Positions 34,391-46,855 are shown, numbered from the stretch's first letter. The stretch is DNA of 64,000 nucleotides from Capsicum annuum (GCF_002878395.1 NC_061120.1:119964781-120028780); one strand, 5' to 3'. Program-made: numbers and translations. The notes: generated by a model not told the origin, from the sequence alone.

Positions 34391-35874
34391 TGTGACGCCC
34401 CAAAGTTTTGGGGCCTATCACTCGCCAAGATTGTGCGTGCCAACTAAGCCGCAACCTTGTCAGCTATGCAGGCGGCATGTGCTGAGGGAATATGCTAAAG
34501 TCAAAGATGAGGCAAAGGGGCATAACATGAGGCAACATGCATCTATATATGTTGCATGACATGTCCTAAGAGTGCCAATGTGATTTGGAGAGGGCTTGGT
34601 GTGAGCCCAAGGGGGCGGAGGCATGGTGAGGATCATGTGCGGTGTTCGATGTCAGCGCCGTGCCATTTTGAGCTACAAGTGAAATCTAAGGATTCCGGTT
34701 TAGGGAGTTGATATTGATGGTACCTTATATATGCTTAACAAATTTGGGGTCGATTGGAGTCCGTTTGGATAGGGGCTTGACTTGGCCAAAGTGCAGTGGC
34801 ATTATCATAATTTGCTGATTGGTCTGAAGGCCATAACTCGTTCCGTGTGTATGGGAATGGGGTGAAACTTTATGGAGGTGTGAAAGAAGTCAAGATAAAG
34901 GAGTAGGAACAAATGGCACCCAATTTGAAGGTCGAATGAATGATCTAAGCCCCAGTATCATTCTCGGGGAAAATGATGTCTAGTGGCGGACATTGAGATT
35001 ATTTATTTTAAGCATATATAAGGGTATGAATGGTGACAGCCTACCAGCCTCCCCCGGGTGTGTCGACAGATGGCCACCCCAAGTTTGCTGCCTTGAGGGA
35101 CAACCTCAAGGGCCTTCCTTGGCATATCAAAGGAATGCGCAAGGTACTCATAGGGCTCGGGAACCTTATGGGCAATGCAAGGTCGGGTGGACTAGCGTTG
35201 GGCGTCGGAAAAGGCTAGAGGTTGGCTATATGAACCAACAAGCCCCGTGGGCTATCTAAATGATGGAAGGATGTCTCCAAGATGATAGAGCAATTGAGAC
35301 ACCCTCCCCAAGAGACTCGTGAGCTAACTTGTGAGCTTGGTCAAGGTTCAGCCAAGTGAGCAAGGGTCCGTTGGCCTAGACGAGCAGTTGTGGGGCGACA
35401 CTGTGCTACAGAAGTTAGATGCAAGTTGCGTGGGCTATGTTTGGCTATGCCATAAGACATGAGTGGGCATATCTAAGAAAGACGCTTGCGACAAAGGCCA
35501 AGGATTGAGGGTTTCCCTACTCGGGCGAAGAAAAAGCCAAGTGCACATGCACGAGGTGATGTCAAGCTTGAGGATAGGACTGTGCATAGGATGGCAATGC
35601 TCAGGCCAAGGCGAGGGACGAGTATGTCCATAGCCATCCCCAAGAGCACATATGGATGAGATCCAAGGATTAAAGGTGCGCCAGAAGAGTTGCTTATACG
35701 TTGTCCATGTCGGCCGACATGTTGATGAAGCGGCACCAAAGAGGCTTCCCACAGGCACAGGATCATGCTAAAGACCTAGGAAATGAGGAAGGCTGGCCCA
35801 TAGTAGGGGGAACCATGGGCGCCGCACGGCCAAAATTATGTGCCACTGATGCGATGAAAAATAAGCCCGTGATA
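34391..35874 (+). repeat. left LTR of the LARD-like element
   Basis: Matches 38048-39551 over its length with scattered substitutions and small indels, for example a 13-base insertion in the right copy near 39402. A frame in this LTR (35030-35218) has a counterpart at 38689-38877 only because the LTR is duplicated. The end GTGATA deviates from the usual CA. Confidence 0.88.
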
Positions 35875-35876
35875 AG

Positions 35877-35888
35877 TGGTATCAAAGC
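35877..35888 (+). other. primer-binding-site-like sequence of the LARD-like element
   Basis: TGGTATCAAAGC, differing by one base from the tRNA-iMet complement, two bases after the left LTR. Confidence 0.65.
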
Positions 35889-38047
35889 ATAGAATTTAGA
35901 GCAGATTGTGAATGTTATTGCAGCGATCACGTCAAAGCATAAATTGACATTCATTATGTTCATGAAGATCGTTGCAGATGATGCTACCTTGTAAAGGGAA
36001 TTGGTTGTATGTTGAGACGCTTGAGTTAGCTATGTCAACCAAGACCCATCATTTCAGAATCACGCCATGTCATAGCCGTTGATTCGGCCTTCGTTTGTGT
36101 GGGTTGATTTATCTTTGAAGCATCTGAGAGTGATTGAGAAACCTTCAAGGGATGACTTCAAATCAGTGGGTACCGTATGCAGAGGGATTCTATAGAGGCA
36201 CGTCGGGCCAACAGGTGTGGTCATCGTGCGATGCTGTTTGAGTGGGACCATAAAGTTGGACAATCGGATAGCTGGTGCTCAAATGTCCTTGATTGTGGGG
36301 AACCGTCAGTTCGTCAGAAACTCTGTTAGCGGTATGTTGGCAACTATGGTCATAAGAGAGCATCGACTTGACAAGGACGTCAAGCAAGGTTGGCGAAGTG
36401 CATCAGAAGCTTGTCAGTCAATTAGTTTGTTCATGCAAAGCGATGAGCCATGGTTGTCAGCCATGAAAGATTCTAGGCTAAGTTAAAGAAGGGGATATGC
36501 CGATAAGTTGGATGGTCAAGAGGATGAGCCATGTCTGCCAGGTCGTGCAGCCATGTTCCAAGAGAGTTGAAGCCGTAGACTATAAACATTGGGCTTGATC
36601 ATGCTTAGGTCTTGCCATGGATGCAATTAAGGCATCAAGTTGAGTGTCTACCAAGAGGGTTGGACTTGAGCTTTTCTAAAGGCATGTGAAGGGGTCCGTC
36701 TAAGGAAACTCGGACTCAGGGTTGGAACGACAACCTAGCCACCTAATGGAATGCGAAGAGTGGCAGGAGAGTCCCTAAACCTAGCCACTTAATGGGCTGC
36801 GAAGAGTGGCAGGAGAGTCCCTAAACTTAGCCATCCAATGGGTTGCGAGGAGTGGCAGGAGAGTCCCTACAGAAGTGAGCCATGCAGGATGAGTGGGCAG
36901 TGAAACCTACGGCATGGGCAAGTAGGCTTGCAGTTGGAGAAAGTGCTATGCAAGGCAAGAACCAGGCTAGCACCAAGCGAACCATTAGGCCGTGACAACG
37001 TAAAGAAGGACCTGAGTGCAGGCTTCTTTACGGGAAGATGGGCGGTAAAGTCAGGTGGAGGTAAAGCCATCAGGTGTGTTAGCAGCATGCATAAACCAAA
37101 CTATTTCATGGAGAGGTGTTGTTCCAAAGTACTATAGTTAAGGAAAGTCGTCAAAGTGGAATTAGCTAAAGCGTTGAAAATGAATTGGGTTCCAAGTTCA
37201 AGGATGGATTCTTTCCAAGAGTAGAAGAGTGGGTCGGAGGCCGCAGATGGGTGAACCAAGGGATTTCTCGCCATAGGCTATAGGTACGAGGGTACCCGAA
37301 CGTCGAAGGACTGGGAAGGGAAATAGAGAGTTTTGAACGAAGTATCTAATTCATAGAGTAGTGCACAGATGCTGGCACTTTGAGATAAGAAGTACTTGCA
37401 AAAGGGTACGTCCCAAGAGAGTGTGAGGTGCCTATGGGCGCGGAGTACACGAGATGCCAAAAGGTACCATGGTGAAGCATGGGTTTCTAAAGGCTGTTGT
37501 GAATGATGATTGGGACAAAGTTTGTAATTTAGGCTACCGCCAGTGACGTTGCTTGAGGAAAGAAGATAAGGACCATAAGGGCATGGTTGGCAAAGATACC
37601 ATATCAAGGGATCCCTACCTAGCTACATTGTGCTTAAAAGGCAGAAGTCCAGGAGGGAAGATAGTTTTCTACTAGAGGCAAAGGACCGAAGGGCTAGACA
37701 TGCCAGGTATGGATGGGCTAGTAGGATCACCAGGGCAGAAATAGATTCCCGGACAAGATGAAGGCCGTGAGGAGCATGGTGCGGATATGACTTAAGGTCA
37801 CCGCAAGGTTAGTCACCAGAGGGTGCAGGTGTGAAGACACCGTTCGAGCAGAAGAGTGGAGTGCATGCTTGGATAAAACTAAGGAAAGCAGGGCAAGGGG
37901 CCTGACTCCATTTTTAAGAAGGAGCTCGCAAGAGTTCCCACACACAAGGATTTAGGGCCGTGATGTAAATCCCCAAGGGTGCAGACTTCGGGTTGTAGTC
38001 GGTGTTGCATATCATTGAGGACAATGACTACTTCAGGTATGTGAGGG
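35889..38047 (+). other. non-coding internal region of the LARD-like element
   Basis: No frame exceeds about 110 codons on either strand, and none shows gag, protease, RT, RNase H or integrase wording. Openings such as 35763-35963, 36217-36486 and 37278-37607 are chance. A 46-bp tandem triplet lies at 36734-36870. A weak purine stretch (GGTATGTGAGGG) precedes the right LTR. Confidence 0.65.
36734..36870 (+). repeat. 46-bp tandem repeat, three copies
   Basis: Units at 36734-36779, 36780-36825 and 36826-36870 share CCTAGCCAC and GAGTGGCAGGAGAGTCCCTA with a few substitutions each. Likely produced by unequal crossing over or template slippage during reverse transcription. Confidence 0.9.
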
Positions 38048-39551
38048 TGTGACTCCCCAAAGTTTTGGGGCCTATCACTCGCCAAGATTGTGCGTGCCAA
38101 CTAGGCCGCAACCTTGTTAGCTATGCAGGCGGCATGTGCTGAGGGAATATGCTGAAGTCAAAGATGAGGCAAAGGGGCATAACATGAGGCAACAAGCATT
38201 TATATATGTTGCATGACATGTCCTAAGAGTGCCAATGTGATTTGGAGAGGCTTGGTATGAGCCCAAGGGGGCGGAGGCATGATGAGGATCGTGTGCGGTG
38301 TTCGATGTCAGCGCCTTGCCATTTTGAGCTACAATTGGAATCTAAGGATTCCTGTTTAGAGAGTTGATATTGATGGTACCTTATGTATGCTTACCAAATT
38401 TGGGGTTGTTTGGAGTCCGTTTGGATAGGGGCTTGACTTGTCCAAAGTCCAGTGGTATTGTCGTAAGTTGTTGATTGGTCCGAAGGCCATAACTCGTTCT
38501 GTGTGTATGGGAATGGGGTGAAACTTCATGGAGGTGTGAAGGAAGTCAAGAGAAAGGATTAGGAACAAACGGCACCTAATTTGAAGGTTGGATAAATGAT
38601 CTAAGCCCTAGTATCATTCTCGGGCAAAATGATATCTAGTGGCGGACATTGGGATTATTTATTTTAAGCATATATAAGGGGGGTATGAATGGTGACAGCC
38701 TACCAGCCTCCCCCGGGTGTGTCGACAGATGGCCACCCCAAGTGTGCTGCCTTGAGGAACAACCTCAAGGGCCTTCCTTGGCATGTCAAAGGAATGCGCA
38801 AGGTACTCATAGGGCTCGAGAACCCTATGGGCAACGCAATATCGGGTGGACTAGCGTTGGGCCTTGGAAAAGGCTAGAGGTTGGCTATATGAACCGACAA
38901 GCCCCGTGGGCTATCTAAATGATGGAAGGATGCCTCCAAGCCAATAGAGCAATCGAGATACTCTCCTCAAGAGACTCGTGAGCTAACTTGTGAGCTTGGT
39001 CAAGGTTCAGCCAAGTGAGCAAGGGTCCGTTGCCCTAGACGTTTAGTTGTCGGGCGACACTGTGCTACAAAAGTTGGATGCAAGTTGCATGGGCTATGTT
39101 TGGCTATGCCATAAGACATGAGTGGGTATATCTAAGAAAGACGCTTAAGACAAAGGCCAAGGATTGAGGGTTGCCCTACTCGGGCGAAGCAAAAGCCAAG
39201 TGCACATGCACGAGGTGATTTCAAGCTTGAGGATAGGACTGTGCATGCGATGGCAATGCTCAGGCCAAGGCGAGGGACGAGTATGTCTGTAGCCATCCCC
39301 AGGAGCGCATATGGATGAGATCTAAGGATTAAAGGTGTGGCAGAATAGTTGCTTATACGTTGGCCATGTTGGCCGACATGTTGATGGAGCGGCACCAAAA
39401 GGGGCAAGCCTCTGAGGCGAGCTTCCCACAGGCACAGGATCGTGCTAAAGACCTAGAAAATAAGGAAGGCTGGCCCATAGTAGGGGGAACCATGGGCGCC
39501 GCACGGGCAAAATTGTGTGCCGCTGACACAGTGAAAAATGAGCCCGTGATA
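38048..39551 (+). repeat. right LTR of the LARD-like element
   Basis: Direct repeat of 34391-35874. Begins TGTGACTCCCCAAAG and ends GCCCGTGATA, after which the interrupted gypsy LTR resumes. Confidence 0.88.
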
Positions 39552-40999
39552 TATGGGCTATATTGGTTCAGCTCCCCCGGCAGAAAGGGCCCCAGTACGT
39601 ATTAGCTGCATGAATCGGAGAAAATCTGAGAAAAATCTAAACCCATCAAGGAAACTAGACATCCTAAAAATATATCAAGTGTGATATATGCACATAGGTA
39701 ATCAAGACCAAACCTCATGTCGTCAAACACGAATTTCAAGTATAAGTCATCCAAAACCCACACCCTCATGGTTTCACTACGTAAAACCCATTAAGCCCAA
39801 TTTAAAGCAAGTTTCACATAACCCAGTTATTAATCAATGAACCAACTATTAAGGCACACCATGGGTATCATCATACCCAAACACTTGCAATTTTATATCT
39901 ATACCATAACAATCATATTAAAACTAAAGGGAAAACCTTGCCCCCTTTGTTCATTAATATCAAAATCTTAGGGGAATACCTCATCCCCTTCATTTATTAA
40001 TATGATAGCCAACAAGGCCTTTAAAAATACAAGTCCATTGATTTACCAATTATGCAATGCAATAACATAGGTGAGCAAGTCAAACCTAGTGACAATTTTA
40101 AAATTCAAAACCATTTATACAAGTAGGTTGAGGGAACACCATTATTCAAAACCAATTTTAATTTTTTAGAACATCAGTTTGGGGAAAACCATGACCCCAT
40201 AGTTTCTTTGCCATTACTATGCACCCCAAAAGTTCCAAACCATTAATAACACATAAGCAATGTATAATAAATCATGGTAAAACAATTCAATAAGCAACTA
40301 TGTTAAAACCCTCAACCATGTTAGAAACCCACATTCAAAGCGATTCAATTGAACTGTGTAATAAATTCCTGTCTTTTATAAAATAATAATTAGGTAAGAG
40401 TAACATGCTTGAATTACAAAGTTTTAAGGGAAGAATTCAACCCTTCAGCTATTGGATGACTTATTTCTTAGAAACCCTAAGTATCTTGACCTTGAAGTTA
40501 TTGAGAGAGATTTGAAAGTGTTAAATTACGTTATGAATGAGAAATAACACCTTTGAGTGCTTTATGAACGTGGGGTTTTAATTTTATAAGAAGGGAATTG
40601 GCCAAAGTTCCCTTAAATTAAAAGCTGAAATTTAGTCATCAGTGACTACGGGTCACTATACAACTCATAGGGAACATACACATTATTGACCCTATGACTG
40701 ACCTAATACAACTCGTAATAGGACACTATGACTCGTAAGGTCTAAATGTAGAAGCAAAGCAATAATTTGGTTATATACTGTACATCCTACAATTTGTACA
40801 CAATGACCCATAAAGTATCCTCAAGACTCATAGTGAGCCACTCGTACTTAGAGCAGAAGACTTAGCCACAAACAATAGTTTGGCTATATTGGGGCCCAAT
40901 GACTCATCATGATTCCATACGACACATAGGGTAAGTCGTAGCTATGATAGTGAGGATAAAATTTCAACAATTTCCAAGGACTAAAAACCTAAGGTTTTT
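39552..40999 (-). repeat. gypsy 3' LTR, inner part (split by insertion)
   Basis: Continuation of 33796-34390. Content parallels the second half of the LTR at 18675-21155 (GAAACCCTAA-type leader near 40470 versus 20465, and repeated short ACTCGTA/GGGTAC-like words). On the minus strand it starts just after the purine tract at 41012-41002. With the outer part the LTR is about 2.04 kb. Confidence 0.65.
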
Positions 41000-41001
41000 T
41001 A

Positions 41002-41014
41002 TCCCCCCCTTTTA
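41002..41014 (-). other. polypurine tract of the split gypsy element
   Basis: Minus strand AAAAGGGGGGGAT, positioned between the chromodomain-like end of pol and the LTR, as expected for the plus-strand primer of a Ty3/gypsy element. Confidence 0.6.
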
Positions 41015-41119
41015 GGATCATTCATCATTGAATGATAGGACAAGGTATTTATTAGAATGATTAGAATTCAAACACATCCATACATACCTTTAATGAAGAT
41101 AGAAAACAAATATAATAAG

Positions 41120-41603
41120 GAATACACATACCTTAAACACGATTATCCAAAGTAGGAAACAGGAATGGGTATTTGGACTTCTTATTCTCTTTGGCTTCCC
41201 AAGTAGCTTCTTTATGCTTTTGATTCCTCCACAGAACCTTTACTAAAGCCATATCATTAGTCCACATCTGACTGACTTACTGATCCAAAATCGCCACCAG
41301 GACTTCCTCATAATATAAGGAATCTAAAAAACCAGTAATCTCCAAAGGAATGACCAAGGAATGATCACCTACACACTTCTTCAACATGACAAATGAATGA
41401 ACGGATAGATATAATTCAAACTAGAAGGCAACTCTAACTCATAAGAAACCTTCCCAACTCTTTTTAGAACACGATATAGTCCAACATAATAGGGAATGAG
41501 CTTCTTGATCCTTCTAAACCACATTACTTCCTTCATGGGAGTTTGTAATACCTTATGTCTAAAAGCCACTGTGCAATTTATGACTCATCTTCTTAAATCA
41601 TAT
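41120..41603 (-). pseudogene. gypsy integrase C-terminus and chromodomain remnant
   Basis: On the minus strand, 41569-41381 reads 'PMKEVMWFRRIKKLIPYYVG' followed by 'YRVLKRVGKVSYELELP', the GPY/F-type C-terminal region of gypsy integrase. About 41330-41150 gives 'ALVKVLWRNQKHKEATWEAK', a chromodomain as in chromoviruses; this part targets integration to chromatin in intact elements. Stops and a frame change are present. The upstream pol is cut at 41603, where a plus-oriented LTR starts. Confidence 0.82.
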
Positions 41604-42741
41604 TGTAACGCTCTGAGATCCCATCTCGAGACATCACACAGTGCTTATGGACTCGAAGGACCACAAGTTAACCCTTTTCTGATATCTGTACCTGTACATT
41701 GCATAATATCTTAAATAAATAAAGAAACTTTCCATAAGGTTCAACACATAGATACATACTCAAAACTTAAAAAAAACTGAATACTGATACATCCATTTGA
41801 AAAGCCTCTAACTGTCTGAACTATGGAATTGATGGGACATGTCCCAACTAACTTTATCAATAGAAAATAAACAAAGTCTGAAATAATAGTAGTAAACTGA
41901 GACTCATCCTTAAAAGAAGAGGACTCGCTGCCACTGCTACTGACAGGGACCAAACTGCTGAGGATAAACTAGATCCTGTGCCTCTGAACATATGGTGTCA
42001 AATAAAACACCATAGCGCAAATACGTTAGTACAAAAACGTACCAAGTATGTAGATGAGGTAGGCTAATACAAGGGTTCATGCATGTGTAATATCTAAACT
42101 GAATAATCATGAAAATGCCGCATGAGAACACATACATGAATGCATAAAACATGAACACCATTATTGCAACTCTAGATACTGAAACTTAGATACCAATTTA
42201 CTGCAGACTAAACTTACTACTAACACTGAGATACTGAATCACTGACTCATCTGATACTGATAACTGAGAATCTAGATATGCTTACATCAATGACTGAATT
42301 CTTAGACTTACTACTTTTGACTGACAGGATTAGAGATCAACCTTTCTAATAGACAATTTTGGAAGTTTTATCAATGATAAGAAATATGATTATATATGAA
42401 TCTTACAACCAGAATACTCAATAAAAATCTGATACTGTGATCAAGACTGTCTGATGGTATATCTCTGAATATGGTATCAAATAACTGTATGTGAGACCAA
42501 GTTTATCTTATGGAATGGTCCATAAATCAATGGAACTATCTGAGTTCCTCATAATGATAGATGACTGTATCTAAAGTTCTAATTCTTGAAGACTAATTCT
42601 GAAATTTAGATTGAATCTAAAACTAAAATTGTGGAAAGTAGTCACTTAACCGACATGCCCTGACCTACCACAGGTGGGGTCCAACCATACCCTCGTTGGA
42701 AGGGTTTCATTAATGCGCCTCCAGTAAAGACAACTCAATGT

Positions 42742-42945
42742 GACCCTCATCTAGCAGATCCTCAAACGATAATGGTGGAGCCCTCATCAAACAGGTCAAG
42801 CCACCTTATCTACCCTCATCTAGCAGGTATGATGTCTCTCATCCACCCTCAACTAACAGGTGTGATGTCTCAACCTACACTAGCTACATAGTTTTGGAGC
42901 ACAAAGATTGCTTCTAAGAATCACACCCTCTACTAGCAGGTGACA
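42742..42945. repeat. degenerate minisatellite CCCTCATCTAGCAGGT
   Basis: Five or more variants of ACCCTCATCTAGCAGGT(ATGATGTCT) at about 30-bp spacing (near 42743, 42781, 42812, 42845 and 42927) inside the LTR. Confidence 0.7.
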
Positions 42946-43471
42946 TCCAATCATTGAGCTCGCTCGGTGCTAGTTTCTACTCCTAATTTAAAGACTCAGA
43001 ACTAAATTCTCAACTAAACACTGGCTGAACTAAATCTAACACTGATCATATTACTCAAAAGGTCTGTCTGAGTTACGCTGAGATCACTTGGTTTCGTATC
43101 TGATGGAAAAGATATCAAATCATGGTATCTGACTGATGATACACAGCTTGAATAGATTACTCAAATTACTTTTGAGATTAGGATTGAATGACTTAAATAC
43201 TATTAGAACTGAGATGATTATAGGTATGAGGCTAGATTACTAGAGATACAGAGATTATAGAGATAACTAAGATTATCGAGATTTATTAAGCTTTACACTT
43301 TTCTAAGGATACAGAGTTCTATAGTTCACTGAGTTCTGAGAATCATGGCTTGGTTGGAATTATTGAGAAATTGACATGGGCTCTAGACAATAGCTCTATG
43401 TTTTGGTATAAATACCCCCAAGACTAAACAACATAAAAGTAAGACATAATCATTCTTCATCAAAAATCACT

Positions 43472-43555
43472 TATGCATCATCACGGTCATCCATTCATTA
43501 TTACAATCATTTATTCATCATTACAAGCATTCATTCATCATTACAATCATTCACA
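43472..43555. repeat. tandem CATTCATCATTACAAT repeat, about 22-24 bp
   Basis: Three to four units of (T/C)ATTCATCATTACAA(T/G)CATT in the presumed R/U5 part of the LTR, shortly after the TATA box. Confidence 0.8.
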
Positions 43556-44087
43556 CATATTCACAAAAACTCAGATCCTCTTCACAAGTCAAGCAATTCC
43601 AAGTTTGTGGGGTTTTTAACAAGGCTAATAAACCATCTATGTGCCCGAAAAGCATGATTTTTGAGATTTAAATTACAAGTTTTACATTAGGGTTCATCCC
43701 ACAAGTCCTCATATATAGAAGTATAACCTTATCTTGTGATATAAAAGGATAAAGATGCATAAAGGTTACCTCTATTCATATTTTCAACTTTAAGATCAAT
43801 GTTGTATTTAAATTTCATTACCTTGATTTGGATTCTAATGAAAGATTTCTACATGGGCATTGAGCCTAATTTTTGCTATAAGTGTTGTAAAGAATGTAAA
43901 AGTTTCAAGATTTAAGAAGAAGCATTAAGTTCACAATAAAGTTTATACTTTTAAAGTTTGATTAATATGAACTATAGCATGATTCAAGAAAGCTTGATCC
44001 TTTGATCTAAAGATAAGAAAGAAAATCCACAAGTGTTCATCTTGATTATGATTTAATGTAAAGATAAGCATAACTAGTTTTCAAAAA

Positions 44088-45120
44088 AATCCCAAACCAT
44101 ATATAAGCGAAAAAACCTTTCTTCTTTGGGGTATTGCTTAGCTCATAAGATATTTTGAATTGAAAGCTTGAAACCCTAAAGTGTGTAACAACTTTTGGAG
44201 GCTTGATTTCTTAGCATTTTTGTGAAGAATGAATACTTTCGATAATCTTTACGGTATATCTCTATTTACTTTCTTCATGAGTAGCTAGAGAATTTAGTTT
44301 TAGGATTATATTAAACTAGAGTATAATTTGTATATAGGTATTATTGTGTTTTCGTGATTGTTAGTTGTTGAATAAGGATTTCTCCATTACTTGAGCTTAT
44401 GAGTTGGAATTTGATGTGTGAATACCCCAAATCTCCCAATGGGTTTGATGGGTGAAAATCCCAAACTCTAGAAACCCTTTATCATCCTCAAAAGAGAGAT
44501 GAAGAAGAATATGAGGTAACCTATAACATCCTTGAAAGAGGGTTACAAGGGGACAAAGCAATGGTGGACAATTAATCCAATGGTTTGCTTTCTTTTGCAA
44601 TCTTAGAAATAAGTGTATTAGAAGTGTAAATCATGTCAAGAGCATCATCGTAGAAATAGGGATTCTTGATTGAGGTTTTGGGTGATTAGAACTTCACACT
44701 TTTTAGGAGCTCGAAAGAGCCAACGACTGAAATTATTGTGGTTTTATCAAAATATTAACCACAATAACCTTAGACCTAGCCTATTCTTTAGTTAACAACT
44801 AAATTTTATGCTAAACCATCATTAACCCATATACTTTTACATTTAGGTAGACATAATCCCAATATTTCCCCCAACATTATTGCTTAAAACAAAAGTGTCA
44901 TATCTTGATCAATTGCTTAAGATTGTACAAAAAGTTTTCAAACAAATCCCCCCATTTTATTTTACTTGTTGTTTTTGTTAGCACTTTGGGTAACCTCATA
45001 GTAATTTGAACACCCATAGGGTTTTGAAGTCTATAATTTGCTCCTTGATTTGACCCCAATTCAAATTAGGTTACTTGACAATGACTGCCTCACCCCTCAA
45101 TTATGGGAGTAAGTTGAGAT
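44088..45120 (+). repeat. 5' LTR of the Athila-like element (truncated at its start)
   Basis: Aligns with about 51553-52596 of the right LTR throughout (e.g. GTTAGTTGTTGAATAAGGAT versus GTTAGTTGTTAAGGAT, then GAGCTTATGAGTTGGAATTT in both). The first ~380 bp present in the right LTR are missing here, replaced by gypsy LTR sequence. Confidence 0.85.
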
Positions 45121-45129
45121 TTATTAATA

Positions 45130-45147
45130 TGGCATCATTGTCGGGGA
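45130..45147 (+). other. tRNA-Asp-like primer-binding site
   Basis: TGGCATCATTGTCGGGGA closely resembles the TGGCGCC..TGCCGGGGA primer site usual in Athila/Tat elements and lies nine bases after the LTR end. Confidence 0.75.
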
Positions 45148-45266
45148 GTGAAACATAGATTTCTCTTGTGTGGTGTCATTCTTACTTGGTAATAGCTAGA
45201 GTAGTGTAATTTACTTTATTTGTTGTTTTTGAATCTTATGTAGGTGATCAAAGTTAAAATAGATCA

Positions 45267-46258
45267 ATGAGCAATAACGCAAGCAATATGGGCCCCTTCA
45301 ATTCCCTTCTTGATGATTAAGGCAAATTAAATGAAGAAGGACAAACAAGTCCAATTCACATCCTGCCAACCAATGAGAATGGAGTATTTCATGTGACTAG
45401 TTTTATGCTACACATATTGAAAATGAAAGGGTTGTATGGGGATCAAGCATATGAGGACCCGAATGTCTATTTGAATAACTTTATGGAAGATTGTGTGCCA
45501 TTTAACATAGCACATATTACACAAGAATCCATTTGGCTTTGACTTTTCTGTTCTCACTAATGGGTGAGGCGGTTTTATGGATTCTCTCACTTCCGCCTGG
45601 CTCAATTACATCATGGGAAGAGCTTATCATGGTGATTCTTGATAGATACTTCCTAGCATAAAAAATACTTCAAAAGTGGGATGAGATATGAACTTCCAGC
45701 AAATGAATAGAGAATCGTTGTTTGAAGCTTGGGAGAGGTTTAATAGAAATTTAGTGATACTGCATTAAACCAAATGGTGGTGGATAATACGATGGGCGGC
45801 TCTGTAGTGATATTGCATCATCATGCGGCCTACCGATTGATATGAGAAGTATTAAAACAAAATTGGGGTTGGCATACCTGAGATACTGAAGCTTCCAAAA
45901 CCACTTCTACTACATCTGTGGTAGATAATGAACAAAGAAAATGAGAAGAATAAAAGAAGGAGAATAAAAGGAGGAGAAGATGGCCAAAATAATGACCCAA
46001 CTTGAGCTCTTGACGAAGCATGTTATGGGTGCACCCGCGTAAGTAGTAAACGACATAGCATTAAAATCTTATGTAGATGATAAAGAGGAAAAGAAGTTGG
46101 ATGAAGAAATTCAGTACTTGGCAAACTACTCAAGGGGTTCTCACCCCACCTATCAAATGCAAGGTAGGAACCAAGGTTTGATGGATCATAAGCAAGATCG
46201 AGATTGGAATGGTCGTGAACGTTATTATGATCGTTATGTCCCTCCTCATGATTGATCT
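45267..46258 (+). pseudogene. Athila-like gag pseudogene
   Basis: From the ATG at 45267 one frame can be followed, with a stop after 17 codons, to about 45541. It includes 'YGDQAYEDPNVYLNNFMEDC', which matches the start of Athila-type gag (DPN.HL..FLE.C). Beyond that the frame changes several times; 'NRESLFEAWERF' near 45705 is the next recognisable gag block. The remainder, to about 46258, is rich in Lys and Glu and damaged. Gag would form the particle. Confidence 0.7.
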
Positions 46259-46471
46259 AAATCCAAGGAATCTAGTGCCATTGACCCCAAAAAGTTCAAG
46301 ATTGAGGATATATTTGCAAGTATCTTTAATAGAGTAAAAGGATAGAAAAGATGGTTCGTGAGTTGAAGGGTGTTTTCTCCCAACTCGCTCGAATGGTAGT
46401 GTCTCACTCCACCTTTGTGAAGCAATTAGAGACCCAATTAGGTAAAATATCCATAAATTAAATTCAATACC

Positions 46472-46540
46472 TAGAGGTGGACTTCCGAGTGACACAATTG
46501 CTAACATAGAGGTGGACTTCCGAGTGACACAATTGCTAAC
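46472..46540 (+). repeat. 35-bp tandem duplication in gag-protease linker
   Basis: TAGAGGTGGACTTCCGAGTG and its continuation occur at 46472-46506 and again at 46507-46540, nearly identical, so the duplication is recent compared with the decay of the element. Confidence 0.9.
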
Positions 46541-46855
46541 CCAAAGAATGATGCTCAAGTCCTAAAAATTGTAAAGAGGAGTGGAAAGAACTTAAGGAAC
46601 CTTTTAGAGGAGACATGAGTTGAAATATTCCCAAGGAAGAATCAAAGGAGGTGATACCTCAAAGAAGAGAGGCAAATGATGAGAAAGGGATCGATGAAAG
46701 TGATGAGCAGGTGGTTAAAATAAAAGGCAAAAAGTTGAAGCAAGACCAACCATCCAAGTTCCTCCCCCATTTCATTAATATTTGCATAAGAAAGAGCAAA
46801 ATGACAAATTTAAGAAGTTCATGGCCAAACTAGTAACCTATGGATAAATATCCCG

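Larger units (their letters stand above)
34391..39551 (+). mobile_element. coding-free LTR element (LARD-like), nested in a gypsy LTR
   Basis: Two direct copies of about 1.5 kb (34391-35874 and 38048-39551), both starting TGTGAC(G/T)CCCCAAAG and both ending GCCCGTGATA, enclose 2,173 bp with no gag or pol similarity. A primer-site-like TGGTATCAAAGC follows the left copy. This is the layout of a large retrotransposon derivative that must borrow proteins from another element. The surrounding LTR reads through when the insert is removed (CACCCATG | TATGGGCTATATTGG), compared with CCCAAGGGCTATATGGG in the related LTR near 19505, which proves nesting. The 5-bp target duplication is imperfect. Its GC content is visibly higher than the flanks. 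Confidence 0.85.
41604..44087 (+). repeat. plus-oriented gypsy LTR, 5' part
   Basis: Begins TGTAACGCTCTGAG at 41604, immediately after broken integrase, and carries a TATAAATA box at 43407-43414 followed by a pyrimidine/A-rich leader, so it is oriented plus. No primer site follows; similarity to the Athila-like LTR begins near 44088. A matching 3' end (GGTGTTACA at 53364-53372, the inverse of TGTAAC) lies beyond the Athila-like element, suggesting one LTR split by it. Frames such as 41741-41953 and 41937-42161 are shadows. Confidence 0.6.

Noticed and set aside
35435..35766. Two minus-strand frames of about 100 codons, with a counterpart at 39132-39407
   Set aside because: They lie in the LARD LTRs and recur only because the LTR is duplicated; composition is that of GC-richer non-coding DNA.
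37278..37607. 109-codon minus-strand frame
   Set aside because: No recognisable domain, in the non-coding interior of the LARD-like element.
42180..43000. Repeated short words suggestive of a CRISPR or regulatory array
   Set aside because: Irregular spacing, degenerate units and location in a plant LTR; it is a minisatellite.
46130..46558. 142-codon minus-strand frame
   Set aside because: Antisense to the decayed Athila-like gag-protease linker; no motif of its own and extended by the 35-bp duplication.
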